Shown: positions 1 through 5,094, numbered from the stretch's first letter. The stretch: 5,094 nucleotides of DNA from Pseudomonadota bacterium (GCA_021817355.1 JAKAVI010000161.1:1-5094); one strand, 5' to 3'. Translations and numbers: made by a program. Notes: a model not told the origin generated them from the sequence alone.

Positions 1-1
1 T

Positions 2-130
2 ACGGAAGAATATTTGCGTACCGTCTCGGCCAACGCCGGCCTTGATCTTGCGGGTATGCTCGCAGCAAGTCCGCGCAACGAGGCCAATCTGCCGGTGGAC
101 GGCTTCGCAGTGGCGTTGTGCGTGTCCTGA
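2..130 (+). CDS. C-terminal fragment of a probable SAM-dependent methyltransferase (5' end outside window)
   Basis: Frame 2 is open from the window edge to a TGA at 128-130 and encodes the last 42 residues of a protein. The fragment starts TEEYLRTVSANAGL and ends with a hydrophobic strand, PVDGFAVALCVS. A 'YLR..(A)AGL....' helix followed by 'R.E...PV.G....L' is what I recall from the C-terminal end of class I methyltransferase domains, notably the TPR-containing methyltransferases of alphaproteobacteria, where the last beta strand closes the Rossmann sheet. No SAM-binding motif is in the window, so the assignment rests only on this tail pattern. The gene ends about 110 bases before the next start and has no visible link to the downstream genes. 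It could instead be another enzyme with a similar C-terminal fold. Confidence 0.5.
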   Translation, partial: TEEYLRTVSANAGLDLAGMLAASPRNEANLPVDGFAVALCVS

Positions 131-203
131 AATCTGCCGGCAGGCTGTCAGGGACTTTATTATTCGGTAAACTTTGTGCTTTGATCGTTCCTTTCAGGAC
201 GCG

Positions 204-218
204 GTGATCCGCGGTCAC
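204..218. promoter_or_regulatory. Imperfect dyad upstream of the secreted-protein gene
   Basis: The sequence GTGATCCGCGGTCAC is a near-perfect palindrome: GTGA pairs with TCAC around the self-complementary CCGCGG, with one unpaired T at 208. It lies 21 bases before the ATG at 239, in the leader of the small secreted-protein gene. It could be a protein-binding site or a small leader hairpin. No convincing -35/-10 pair was found nearby, so its role is open. Confidence 0.25.
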
Positions 219-238
219 TCAGGGCAACAGGAGAAAGA

Positions 239-625
239 ATGCGTAGCTTGGTTAAAAGGACGGCTTTGGTAGCCGCAATTCTGGTCGGCGTATCGGCGCC
301 GGCGCTTGCCGCCACCTGCACCGAGCCGGTGCCGCCGGTTATTACGGTTAATGGTGCGACTGCGACCGTGCAGCAGATGAAGGACGCCATCGCCGATTTC
401 AAGACCTATCAGTCAGCGGCGGACGATTTCCAAAGCTGCATCAGCGTCCAAATTGAGAAAAAAGAGGCGGCGGCGAAAAAGTCGAGCAACCACAAGCCGA
501 TCGATCCGGCGATCCTCTCGGCTTTGAATTCGCGGGCCAATGCGGTACAGGCTGAGAAGGAAAAGCTGGGTGGTCAGCTCAACGCCCAGATTGTGGCCTT
601 CAAGCAAGCGCACCCAGGCAAATAG
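239..625 (+). CDS. Small secreted (periplasmic) protein of unknown function
   Basis: A protein of 128 residues. The start at 239 is supported by AGGAG at 229-233, five bases upstream. Residues 1-24 form a classical Sec signal peptide: basic start (R2, K6, R7), hydrophobic core and an ALA cleavage site before A25. C27 is not in a lipobox (preceded by A-A-T), so a soluble periplasmic protein is more likely than a lipoprotein. The mature part is about 104 residues, Lys/Gln/Ala-rich and probably helical, with only two cysteines (C27 and C67), which could form a disulfide once exported. A short beta-like stretch (VPPVITVNGATATV) precedes two helical segments with coiled-coil character separated by a Pro-containing linker near residues 87-90. 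It resembles short uncharacterised secreted proteins I recall from Caulobacter and sphingomonads; no function is known to me. It stands alone, closed by the hairpin at 645-675. Confidence 0.85.
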   Translation: MRSLVKRTALVAAILVGVSAPALAATCTEPVPPVITVNGATATVQQMKDAIADFKTYQSAADDFQSCISVQIEKKEAAAKKSSNHKPIDPAILSALNSRANAVQAEKEKLGGQLNAQIVAFKQAHPGK

Positions 626-644
626 TCCGCCCGGCACAGCAACA

Positions 645-675
645 TAGGCCCGCAGCGTCTCGCGTTGCGGGCCTA
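645..675 (+). terminator. GC-rich hairpin, probable transcription terminator of the secreted-protein gene
   Basis: TAGGCCCGCA (645-654) and TGCGGGCCTA (666-675) are perfectly complementary over 10 bp. The inside (GCGTCTCGCGT) can add a few further pairs, two of them G-U, leaving a 3-base loop. The hairpin starts 20 bases after the TAG stop of the secreted-protein gene. Only a short T run (680-682) follows, so it lacks the long U tract of a textbook intrinsic terminator. The position and strength still argue for a terminator or 3'-end-protecting structure separating this gene from the TetR gene. Confidence 0.65.
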
Positions 676-710
676 AGCGTTTGGTCAGCGAATCGGGCTA
701 TGCTTGGGTG

Positions 711-1331
711 ATGGTGTCGCCCAGCCCACTTGATGTGTCCAGAGCCGAGCGCCGTAGCCGTGCCCGGGAGTTCACCCGTGCGGCGATTCTTGCCGCCGCC
801 CGGCAAGTGGCCGCGCGCGAGGGGGCTGCCAATCTTTCCCTGCGGGCAGTCGCTGCCGAGGCGGGCTTCGCACCAGCAGCATTATACGGGTATTTTGCGA
901 GCAAGAGCGAACTCCTGATCGCGTTGGCAGCAGAAGATCTTGGGTCAGTAACGCGAAGCCTTCGCGAACTGCGCGCCGAGGCCCCGGTGTTGGGCCGGGC
1001 CGCGAGCGTGGCGATCGACATGCTCAGGCACAGTGAAACCATGGCGGCTGGCGCGGCAGCGCTGCCGTCTGCCAGGGGCATGGGAGAAGCAGAACGCCTG
1101 TTCAATGGGCGGCTGATCGCTGCCTTGCGGGCCCTATCCGAAACGAGCGGGATCTTGGATGATAGCCGCCAGGGGCAGGCCGATGTGGTGCTAATCGCCG
1201 CAGCTCTGACCGGCATTGCTGTGCTGGCCCGGTCCGGGCGTCTCCAGGCCTTGGGATTTTCGCCGGCGGAGCTGGTTGCCGCACTCGACATTCATTTTGC
1301 CGCTGGAACGGCGCCAGTAAAGGCATCGTGA
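711..1331 (+). CDS. TetR/AcrR-family transcriptional repressor
   Basis: A one-component regulator of 206 residues from the ATG at 711, a usual TetR length. The N-terminal DNA-binding domain is clear: helix 1 around residues 20-36 (FTRAAILAAARQVAAREG), then LSLRAVAAEAGFAPAALYGY (42-61) as the helix-turn-helix, then the typical F-x-S-K-S-E-L-L (62-69). The rest is the variable, Ala-rich helical ligand-binding and dimerisation domain, which does not reveal the ligand. An in-frame TTG at 681 would add ten residues but sits directly against the terminator hairpin; a GTG at 708 is also possible. None of these starts has a good Shine-Dalgarno site. The gene ends 93 bases before the proposed start of the acyl-CoA synthetase gene and points the same way. 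Control of that operon is inferred from adjacency and from the inverted repeat at 1389-1405. It is clearly more GC-rich than the operon that follows. Confidence 0.9.
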   Translation: MVSPSPLDVSRAERRSRAREFTRAAILAAARQVAAREGAANLSLRAVAAEAGFAPAALYGYFASKSELLIALAAEDLGSVTRSLRELRAEAPVLGRAASVAIDMLRHSETMAAGAAALPSARGMGEAERLFNGRLIAALRALSETSGILDDSRQGQADVVLIAAALTGIAVLARSGRLQALGFSPAELVAALDIHFAAGTAPVKAS

Positions 1332-1361
1332 ACTTCCGCAGCGTCAGGCTGAGCTTGCTCT

Positions 1362-1390
1362 TTGACCCGTGCCGCGCCGCACGCTTAGAT
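1362..1390 (+). promoter_or_regulatory. Candidate sigma70-type promoter of the acyl-CoA synthetase operon
   Basis: TTGACC (1362-1367, 5/6 to TTGACA) is followed, after exactly 17 bases, by TTAGAT (1385-1390, 3/6 to TATAAT; the important A at position 2 is missing). It lies in the only sizeable gap between the TetR gene and the operon. Transcription would begin near 1397, which leaves a short leader before the GTG at 1425 and excludes the ATG at 1389 as a start. The -10 match is weak, so this is a prediction from spacing and position. Confidence 0.4.
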
Positions 1391-1405
1391 GGAGGGGATC
1401 TCCAT
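1389..1405. promoter_or_regulatory. Inverted repeat overlapping the -10 region, candidate TetR operator
   Basis: ATGGAG (1389-1394) and CTCCAT (1400-1405) are perfect inverted copies separated by five bases (GGGAT), and an A-T pair at 1387/1407 can be added outside. A 17-bp two-fold symmetric site overlapping the -10 box and presumed start point is the usual arrangement for a TetR-family operator, and a TetR gene lies just upstream. I found no second copy in the window, so the link to this regulator is inference. It could also act as a small hairpin in the mRNA leader. Confidence 0.4.
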
Positions 1406-1412
1406 TTGTGCA

Positions 1413-1418
1413 GAGAGG
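1413..1418 (+). promoter_or_regulatory. Ribosome binding site that selects the GTG start at 1425
   Basis: GAGAGG at 1413-1418 stands six bases before the GTG at 1425. The alternative ATG at 1389 has no purine-rich site in front of it. This favours the GTG as the true start of the acyl-CoA synthetase. Confidence 0.6.
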
Positions 1419-1424
1419 CCACAC

Positions 1425-2969
1425 GTGCATCCTTCTATCTTTGCCGCCAAAACGCCTGACAAACCGGCTGTCATCATGGCAGCCAGCGGGCAAACGCTGA
1501 CCTATCGCGAACTTGATGCCCGCTCGAATCAGGGCGCTCAGCTTTTTCGTGCTCTGGGTCTGGAGACAGGCGATGTCATCGCCCTGTTCGCCGACAATTC
1601 ACCCCGCTTCTTCGAGATTTGCTGGGCGGCTCAGCGCGCAGGCCTCTATTATACCTGTATCTCAACACGTCTCACCGCCCGCGAAGTTGAATATATTGTT
1701 CGCGACAGCGGTGCGAAGGTTTTGATTGCAAGCCGTTCCCTTCACGAAACAGCATCTGAACTTGTCGAACTGCTGCCTGAGGTTGAACGCTTCATGCTCG
1801 GCGGAGTTGTCGAAGGTTATCGCTCCTATGAAGATGCGGCGGCACGAATGCCCGCAGTACCGATCGCCGACCAAAGTGCCGGGGCTGACATGCTCTATTC
1901 CTCGGGCACTACCGGGCGACCTAAAGGCGTGCGCCATTCCCTCAGCGGAGAAGCAATCGACGCGCCAAGTCCGCTGCTTGGATTGGTTGTGGCGCTGTTC
2001 GGTGCCAGTGAGAATTCGATCTACCTGTCACCGGCCCCGCTCTATCACGCAGCTCCCTTACGTTACTGCATGAGCATGCATCGGATCGGGGCCACCGTTG
2101 TTGTTATGGAACATTTCGACGCTGAGACCGCTCTGTCTGTGATAGAAAAATACAAAGCTAACATCAGCCAGTGGGTACCGACGATGTTCGTACGCATGCT
2201 GAAGTTGCCGCCTGAGGTGCGGGCCACGTATGATGTCTCATCCATGCGCTCGGCGATCCATGCTGCTGCTCCTTGCCCCGTTGAGGTGAAAAGGCAGATG
2301 ATTGATTGGTGGGGTGAGGTCCTGCATGAGTACTATGCGGGTACAGAGGGAAACGGTTTCTGCTACATTAGCAGCAGCGACTGGCTGGCTCACCCAGGAT
2401 CGGTTGGCCGCTCATTGCTGGGGCCAGTACATATTTGCGATGATGAAGGCAATGAATTGCCGAATGGTGAGGAAGGCACAATATATTTCGAGAGCGCGAA
2501 CCAGTTTGAGTATCATAATGATCCTGAAAAAACTGCGAGCGCGCGCCATCCTACCCATCCTAATTGGTCAACCTTAGGCGATGTCGGGCGCCTTGATGGT
2601 GACGGGTTTCTTTACCTTACCGATCGCAAGGCCTTCATGATCATTTCCGGGGGAGTGAATATTTATCCGCAGGAAGCAGAAAATCTGCTGATAACTCATC
2701 CTCAGGTGGCAGATGTGGCGGTCATCGGTGTACCCAACGAAGAGTTCGGCGAAGAAGTGCGTGCTGTCGTGCAGCCCATACGCTGGGAAGATGCCGGGCC
2801 CGAACTTGCCGAAGCTCTAATGGCGTTCTGTCGTCAGAATCTCGCGAGCATCAAATGCCCCAGGGCAGTTGATTTTGAGCGGGAGCTGCCGCGGCATCCT
2901 ACCGGAAAGCTGTACAAGCGACTAATCCGGGATCGCTATTGGGGTAAGAGGACTAGCCGTATTGTCTGA
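1425..2969 (+). CDS. AMP-forming acyl-CoA synthetase (FadD-like, ANL superfamily)
   Basis: A ligase that should activate a carboxylic acid through an acyl-adenylate to its CoA thioester in the cytoplasm. From the GTG at 1425 it has 514 residues, normal for this family. Motifs in order: phosphate-binding loop YSSGTTGRPKGV (158-169), A5 motif YYAGTEG (303-309), A7 motif GDVGRLDGDG (385-394) with the ATP-ribose Asp386, hinge and A8 motif RKAFMIISGGVNIYP (401-415), and the C-terminal catalytic lysine K495 in PTGKLYKR. The start MHPSIFAAKTPDKPA is the usual N terminus of this branch; the ATG at 1389 would add twelve uncharacteristic residues. First gene of a three-gene operon, overlapping the next by 8 bases. 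The acid it uses cannot be read from the sequence: fatty, aromatic and steroid side-chain acids are all possible. Parts of the gene (for example around 2101-2160 and 2641-2700) are notably AT-rich beside the TetR gene. Confidence 0.93.
   Translation: MHPSIFAAKTPDKPAVIMAASGQTLTYRELDARSNQGAQLFRALGLETGDVIALFADNSPRFFEICWAAQRAGLYYTCISTRLTAREVEYIVRDSGAKVLIASRSLHETASELVELLPEVERFMLGGVVEGYRSYEDAAARMPAVPIADQSAGADMLYSSGTTGRPKGVRHSLSGEAIDAPSPLLGLVVALFGASENSIYLSPAPLYHAAPLRYCMSMHRIGATVVVMEHFDAETALSVIEKYKANISQWVPTMFVRMLKLPPEVRATYDVSSMRSAIHAAAPCPVEVKRQMIDWWGEVLHEYYAGTEGNGFCYISSSDWLAHPGSVGRSLLGPVHICDDEGNELPNGEEGTIYFESANQFEYHNDPEKTASARHPTHPNWSTLGDVGRLDGDGFLYLTDRKAFMIISGGVNIYPQEAENLLITHPQVADVAVIGVPNEEFGEEVRAVVQPIRWEDAGPELAEALMAFCRQNLASIKCPRAVDFERELPRHPTGKLYKRLIRDRYWGKRTSRIV
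2946..2952 (+). promoter_or_regulatory. Ribosome binding site supporting a TTG start
   Basis: AAGAGGA inside the end of the synthetase gene lies nine bases before the TTG at 2962. The ATG at 2969-2971 is out of frame with the cyclotransferase, and the next in-frame ATG is 26 codons after the TTG. The TTG is therefore the best start available. Confidence 0.5.
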
Positions 2970-3678
2970 TGTCCCCGCAAGTCCCCGTCAGCTGACGCGC
3001 GATGATTTTACTGCTGAGCGTGTCCTTCGTTATACGGAGATGATGCGGCAGCGCGGTATGCCCGAACCCATGAGCGAGCTGGAGCGCGAACAGTCCCGTC
3101 ATGCCATACTTGAGTCAATCGTCTGTGGCGAAGATATGTGGTTGTTCGGCTATGGTTCGCTGATGTGGAATCCTGCGCTCACGGTGACCGAGAGCCGGAT
3201 CGCCAGGATTGAAAATTACACCCGTCGCTTCTGCCTGACTCTGTCAGTAGGCCGCGGCGTTCCGGAAAAGCCCGGATTGATGCTGGCACTTGATACTGAA
3301 CCCGGTGCAATGTGCGAAGGTGTTGCGCATCGCATCCTCAACCGCGATCTTGATAGCGAAACGAAGATTTTATGGTATCGGGAGATGATTTCCGGCGCCT
3401 ACAGGGCTCAGTGGCTTGCGGGAAAATTTGTAGACGGAACCGAGGCTCGGATGTTGGGCTTTGTAGTACGCCGCGATCATGCCCGCTACGAAATGGGATT
3501 GTCCCAGTTCGAACTGGTACGTCGTATCGCCCAAGCTGAGGGTGTTTTGGGGACAAATCGTGATTATCTTTATCGTACCACTGAGTTTCTTGTGTTCCGG
3601 GGCATTGCCGAGGAATGGCTCGTTAAGCTCGCCGACGATGTCCGCAACTACCGTATCCAGCAAGGAGAACTGCCGTGA
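2962..3678 (+). CDS. ChaC-like gamma-glutamylcyclotransferase (glutathione-degrading)
   Basis: A protein of 238 residues. The fold is marked by WLFGYGSLMWNP (60-71), the gamma-glutamyl-binding YGSL loop, and by WYREMISGAYR (138-148), in which E141 is the expected catalytic glutamate. Known ChaC enzymes split glutathione into 5-oxoproline and Cys-Gly in the cytosol. Residues 1-59 form an extra, charged and helical N-terminal region before the domain. The likely start is TTG at 2962, overlapping the synthetase stop by 8 bases, with AAGAGGA nine bases upstream; the later ATGs at M27/M28 would remove part of this extension but leave the domain whole. The gene ends in a 4-base overlap (GTGA) with the MaoC gene, so co-expression with acyl-CoA enzymes is nearly certain. 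Why a glutathione enzyme sits here is unclear: glutathione conjugate processing, stress relief or another gamma-glutamyl substrate are options. The family is secure, the substrate inferred. Confidence 0.88.
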   Translation: MSDVPASPRQLTRDDFTAERVLRYTEMMRQRGMPEPMSELEREQSRHAILESIVCGEDMWLFGYGSLMWNPALTVTESRIARIENYTRRFCLTLSVGRGVPEKPGLMLALDTEPGAMCEGVAHRILNRDLDSETKILWYREMISGAYRAQWLAGKFVDGTEARMLGFVVRRDHARYEMGLSQFELVRRIAQAEGVLGTNRDYLYRTTEFLVFRGIAEEWLVKLADDVRNYRIQQGELP

Positions 3679-4127
3679 AAACAGTTAGTTTCGATGAGCT
3701 TGCCTCATTGGTTGGTCAGGAAATTGGTGTTTCGGAATGGGTTGAAATAGATCAGGCACGGATCAATAAATTTGCCGAAGCCACTGGTGATCACCAATGG
3801 ATTCATGTCGATGTAGAACGCGCCAAAAAGGAGATGCCGGGTGGCAAGACTATTGCGCACGGATTTCTTACGCTCTCGCTGATCCCGATGCTGGGGGCAC
3901 GGATCCAGCGCACTACAGGAGTGAGCCGTGCCATAAATTATGGTTCGAACAAGGTACGCTTTACCAACATGGTTCCCGTTGGATCACGGGTCCGGGCTCG
4001 TCAGAAGTTGGTGTCGGTGGAGGCACGCGGCGCGGGCCTACAGGTAATTAACGAGATGACCATTGAGATAGAGGGTCAGGACCGCCCGGCCTGCGTCGCT
4101 GAGACAATTTCGATGATTTATAAGTAA
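3675..4127 (+). CDS. MaoC-family (R)-specific enoyl-CoA hydratase, NodN/Rv0130-like
   Basis: A single-hotdog protein of 150 residues, the full length of the short MaoC hydratases. The hydratase-2 signature is visible as FAEATGDHQWIHVDVERA (33-50), with D39 and H44 as the catalytic pair, followed by TIAHGFLTLSLIP (59-71), the second family motif. This arrangement (TGDHQWIHVD and IAHGF) matches my memory of rhizobial NodN and Mycobacterium tuberculosis Rv0130, a hydratase of trans-2-enoyl-CoA giving (R)-3-hydroxyacyl-CoA. Such proteins act as dimers in the cytoplasm. The start is GTG at 3675, supported by an excellent AAGGAGA site (3662-3668), and overlaps the stop of the cyclotransferase by four bases, implying translational coupling. 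As last gene of the operon it could hydrate an unsaturated CoA intermediate derived from the product of the synthetase. Chain length or ring preference is unknown. Confidence 0.92.
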   Translation: MKTVSFDELASLVGQEIGVSEWVEIDQARINKFAEATGDHQWIHVDVERAKKEMPGGKTIAHGFLTLSLIPMLGARIQRTTGVSRAINYGSNKVRFTNMVPVGSRVRARQKLVSVEARGAGLQVINEMTIEIEGQDRPACVAETISMIYK

Positions 4128-4193
4128 TCGTATTGCTTATGTGCCCGCTATTCCCCGTGTGGTGATGGTCCCGTTCGCACGCAAATGCGCGGG

Positions 4194-4234
4194 GGATCAT
4201 GCCGGGCGTGACGCAGCCACGCCGGGCATGATCC
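4194..4234. terminator. Long near-perfect hairpin between convergent genes, probable bidirectional terminator
   Basis: The 17-base arms 4194-4210 (GGATCATGCCGGGCGTG) and 4218-4234 (CACGCCGGGCATGATCC) are complementary except for one G-G mismatch, with a 7-base loop ACGCAGC. The structure lies 67 bases after the MaoC stop and 30 bases beyond the stop of the minus-strand hydrolase gene. It could therefore end transcription from both sides. Neither side has a run of T residues, so factor-independent termination is not assured. A dispersed REP-type repeat is an alternative. Confidence 0.55.
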
Positions 4235-4263
4235 ATGTGGGGCGTGGTCTGGCGCTTGCTATG

Positions 4264-5094
4264 TCAATCCGCAAGCCTTGTTGTCACAAAGCGGCAGATG
4301 TTGCTGATGGCGTGACGTGCTTCCGGCACGACATCAGCAAGAAGTTGCCAGACATGTGGCACCTTTGGCCAGACCTCAAGTTCAACCGGAGTTCCTGCTG
4401 CCCGCATTTTTTCGGCGATGCGTACTGAATCGTCGCGAAGCATTTCCGTACCCGAACATTGAAGCAGTGTCGGAGGCAGAGCAGAGAGATCTCCGCGCAG
4501 GGGTGAAATCAGCGGATCGCTCGCATCATGTCCAGGGCAGTAGGCCTCCACCATGGTGGTAAAGCTTGAAGCCACGAACAGGGCATCCGAGTGCGCGTTT
4601 TCACGCTGCGAGGGACCTGGTTCGAGAAGATCTGTAACCGGCGACAAGCAGACAAGGCACCCGGGAAGGGGAACATTCTGCATTTTCGCCTTTAGGGTAA
4701 CGGCAAGCGTCAGATTGCCTCCGGCCGAATCACCGATGATGGCAATGTGGCGGCTCTCTATCCCATCAGCTAACAGCGCCTGATAGGCAGAAAAGCAGTC
4801 ATCAAGTCCTGCAGGAAAGGAATGCTCGGGGGCGAGGCGATAGTCCACCACGTGCACGGGCAGATTGGTGTGACGCGCAAGCCTCCAGGTTAGGGGGCGG
4901 TGGGTGGATGGCGCACCGGCGACAAACCCGCCACCATGGAGATAAAGTATAGCCCGGGTCTGGCCACTGCCAGGCTGGCTCAGCTTCTCGCAAGTGACAC
5001 CGCCAAGCTGTTCGCTTTCTATCCCAACCGGCACGGGTGGAGTCTTTGAGCTGGCTGCCATTTCCGTCATCGACAAGCTGGGCCGGAAAACGCT
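4264..5094 (-). CDS. Family IV (hormone-sensitive-lipase type) alpha/beta hydrolase, N terminus probably outside window
   Basis: A serine hydrolase likely to act on a carboxylic ester or lactone. The minus-strand frame ends at 4264 and is open to the window edge. Starts within the window exist (TTG at 5076, ATG at 5070 and 5061), but none has a clear Shine-Dalgarno site. The residues before them (SVFRPSLS) look like the N-terminal cap of the family, and 270 residues is short against the usual 300 or so, so the gene probably begins further right. Counting from the TTG: oxyanion-hole motif HGGGF (47-51), DYRLAPEH (78-85), nucleophile S117 in GDSAGG (115-120), probable acid E211 in GTEMLRDD (209-216), and H241 in KVPHVWQ. 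No signal peptide is seen in the visible part. It converges on the acyl-CoA synthetase operon and may supply that pathway with acid, but this is inference. The name monoterpene lactone hydrolase is often given to such sequences; the substrate is not evident. Confidence 0.88.
   Translation of the reverse strand, partial: SVFRPSLSMTEMAASSKTPPVPVGIESEQLGGVTCEKLSQPGSGQTRAILYLHGGGFVAGAPSTHRPLTWRLARHTNLPVHVVDYRLAPEHSFPAGLDDCFSAYQALLADGIESRHIAIIGDSAGGNLTLAVTLKAKMQNVPLPGCLVCLSPVTDLLEPGPSQRENAHSDALFVASSFTTMVEAYCPGHDASDPLISPLRGDLSALPPTLLQCSGTEMLRDDSVRIAEKMRAAGTPVELEVWPKVPHVWQLLADVVPEARHAISNICRFVTTRLAD

Noticed and set aside
134..143. Perfect 10-bp palindrome CTGCCGGCAG after the first stop codon
   Set aside because: It has no loop, is short and occurs easily in GC-rich DNA. 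It is too weak to call a terminator or operator.
681..710. TTG at 681 as start of the TetR protein
   Set aside because: It lies five bases after the terminator hairpin with no ribosome binding site, and TetR proteins do not need the ten extra residues. The ATG at 711 is preferred, though not proven.
698..1291. Long open frame on the minus strand, 197 codons, opposite the TetR gene
   Set aside because: It is a shadow typical of GC-rich coding DNA. Its translation is low-complexity Ala/Arg/Ser with no recognisable motif, while the + strand carries a clear TetR domain.
1389..1424. ATG at 1389 as start of the acyl-CoA synthetase
   Set aside because: No ribosome binding site precedes it, it overlaps the proposed promoter and operator, and the extra residues do not resemble the family N terminus.
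4128..4263. Possible small gene in the convergent gap
   Set aside because: Open frames crossing it run on into the hydrolase gene on the opposite strand, lack ribosome binding sites and have no recognisable protein features. Apart from the hairpin, nothing else could be supported.
4548..4559. Perfect 12-bp palindrome CCACCATGGTGG
   Set aside because: It lies within the hydrolase coding sequence, where it encodes part of the Thr-Thr-Met-Val stretch. There is no sign of a regulatory role.

Overview
The window looks like chromosomal DNA of an alphaproteobacterium, most likely a sphingomonad (Novosphingobium/Sphingobium-like). This is inferred from the GC-rich coding sequence, the style of the small secreted protein and of the TetR regulator, and the catabolic gene content. 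It was judged by eye, without any database search.

Left part (1-1331): the C-terminal end of a probable methyltransferase gene, then a small secreted protein of unknown function with its own Shine-Dalgarno site, then a strong GC-rich hairpin (645-675), then a TetR-family repressor. This part is very GC-rich.

Middle part (1362-4127): a tight three-gene operon on the + strand. It encodes an AMP-forming acyl-CoA synthetase, a ChaC-type gamma-glutamylcyclotransferase and a NodN/Rv0130-type MaoC (R)-enoyl-CoA hydratase. The genes overlap by 8 and 4 bases, and all three appear to start with non-ATG codons (GTG, TTG, GTG). A candidate promoter (1362-1390) lies in front, overlapped by a perfect 6-bp inverted repeat with 5-bp spacer (1389-1405) that could be the operator of the neighbouring TetR protein. 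Several stretches of the operon are clearly less GC-rich than the TetR gene.

Right part (4128-5094): a convergent intergenic region with a long near-perfect hairpin (4194-4234), then a minus-strand family IV (hormone-sensitive-lipase type) alpha/beta hydrolase whose reading frame stays open to the window edge.

Reading the genes together (inference): the hydrolase could release a carboxylic acid from an ester or lactone, the synthetase could activate an acid to its CoA thioester, and the MaoC protein could hydrate an enoyl-CoA intermediate, all under TetR control. The glutathione-degrading enzyme in the middle is the unexpected member. It suggests either that glutathione conjugates or glutathione turnover accompany the catabolism, or that the protein has a different gamma-glutamyl substrate. 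The actual substrate cannot be read from the sequence. No tRNA, rRNA, CRISPR array or insertion sequence was seen.
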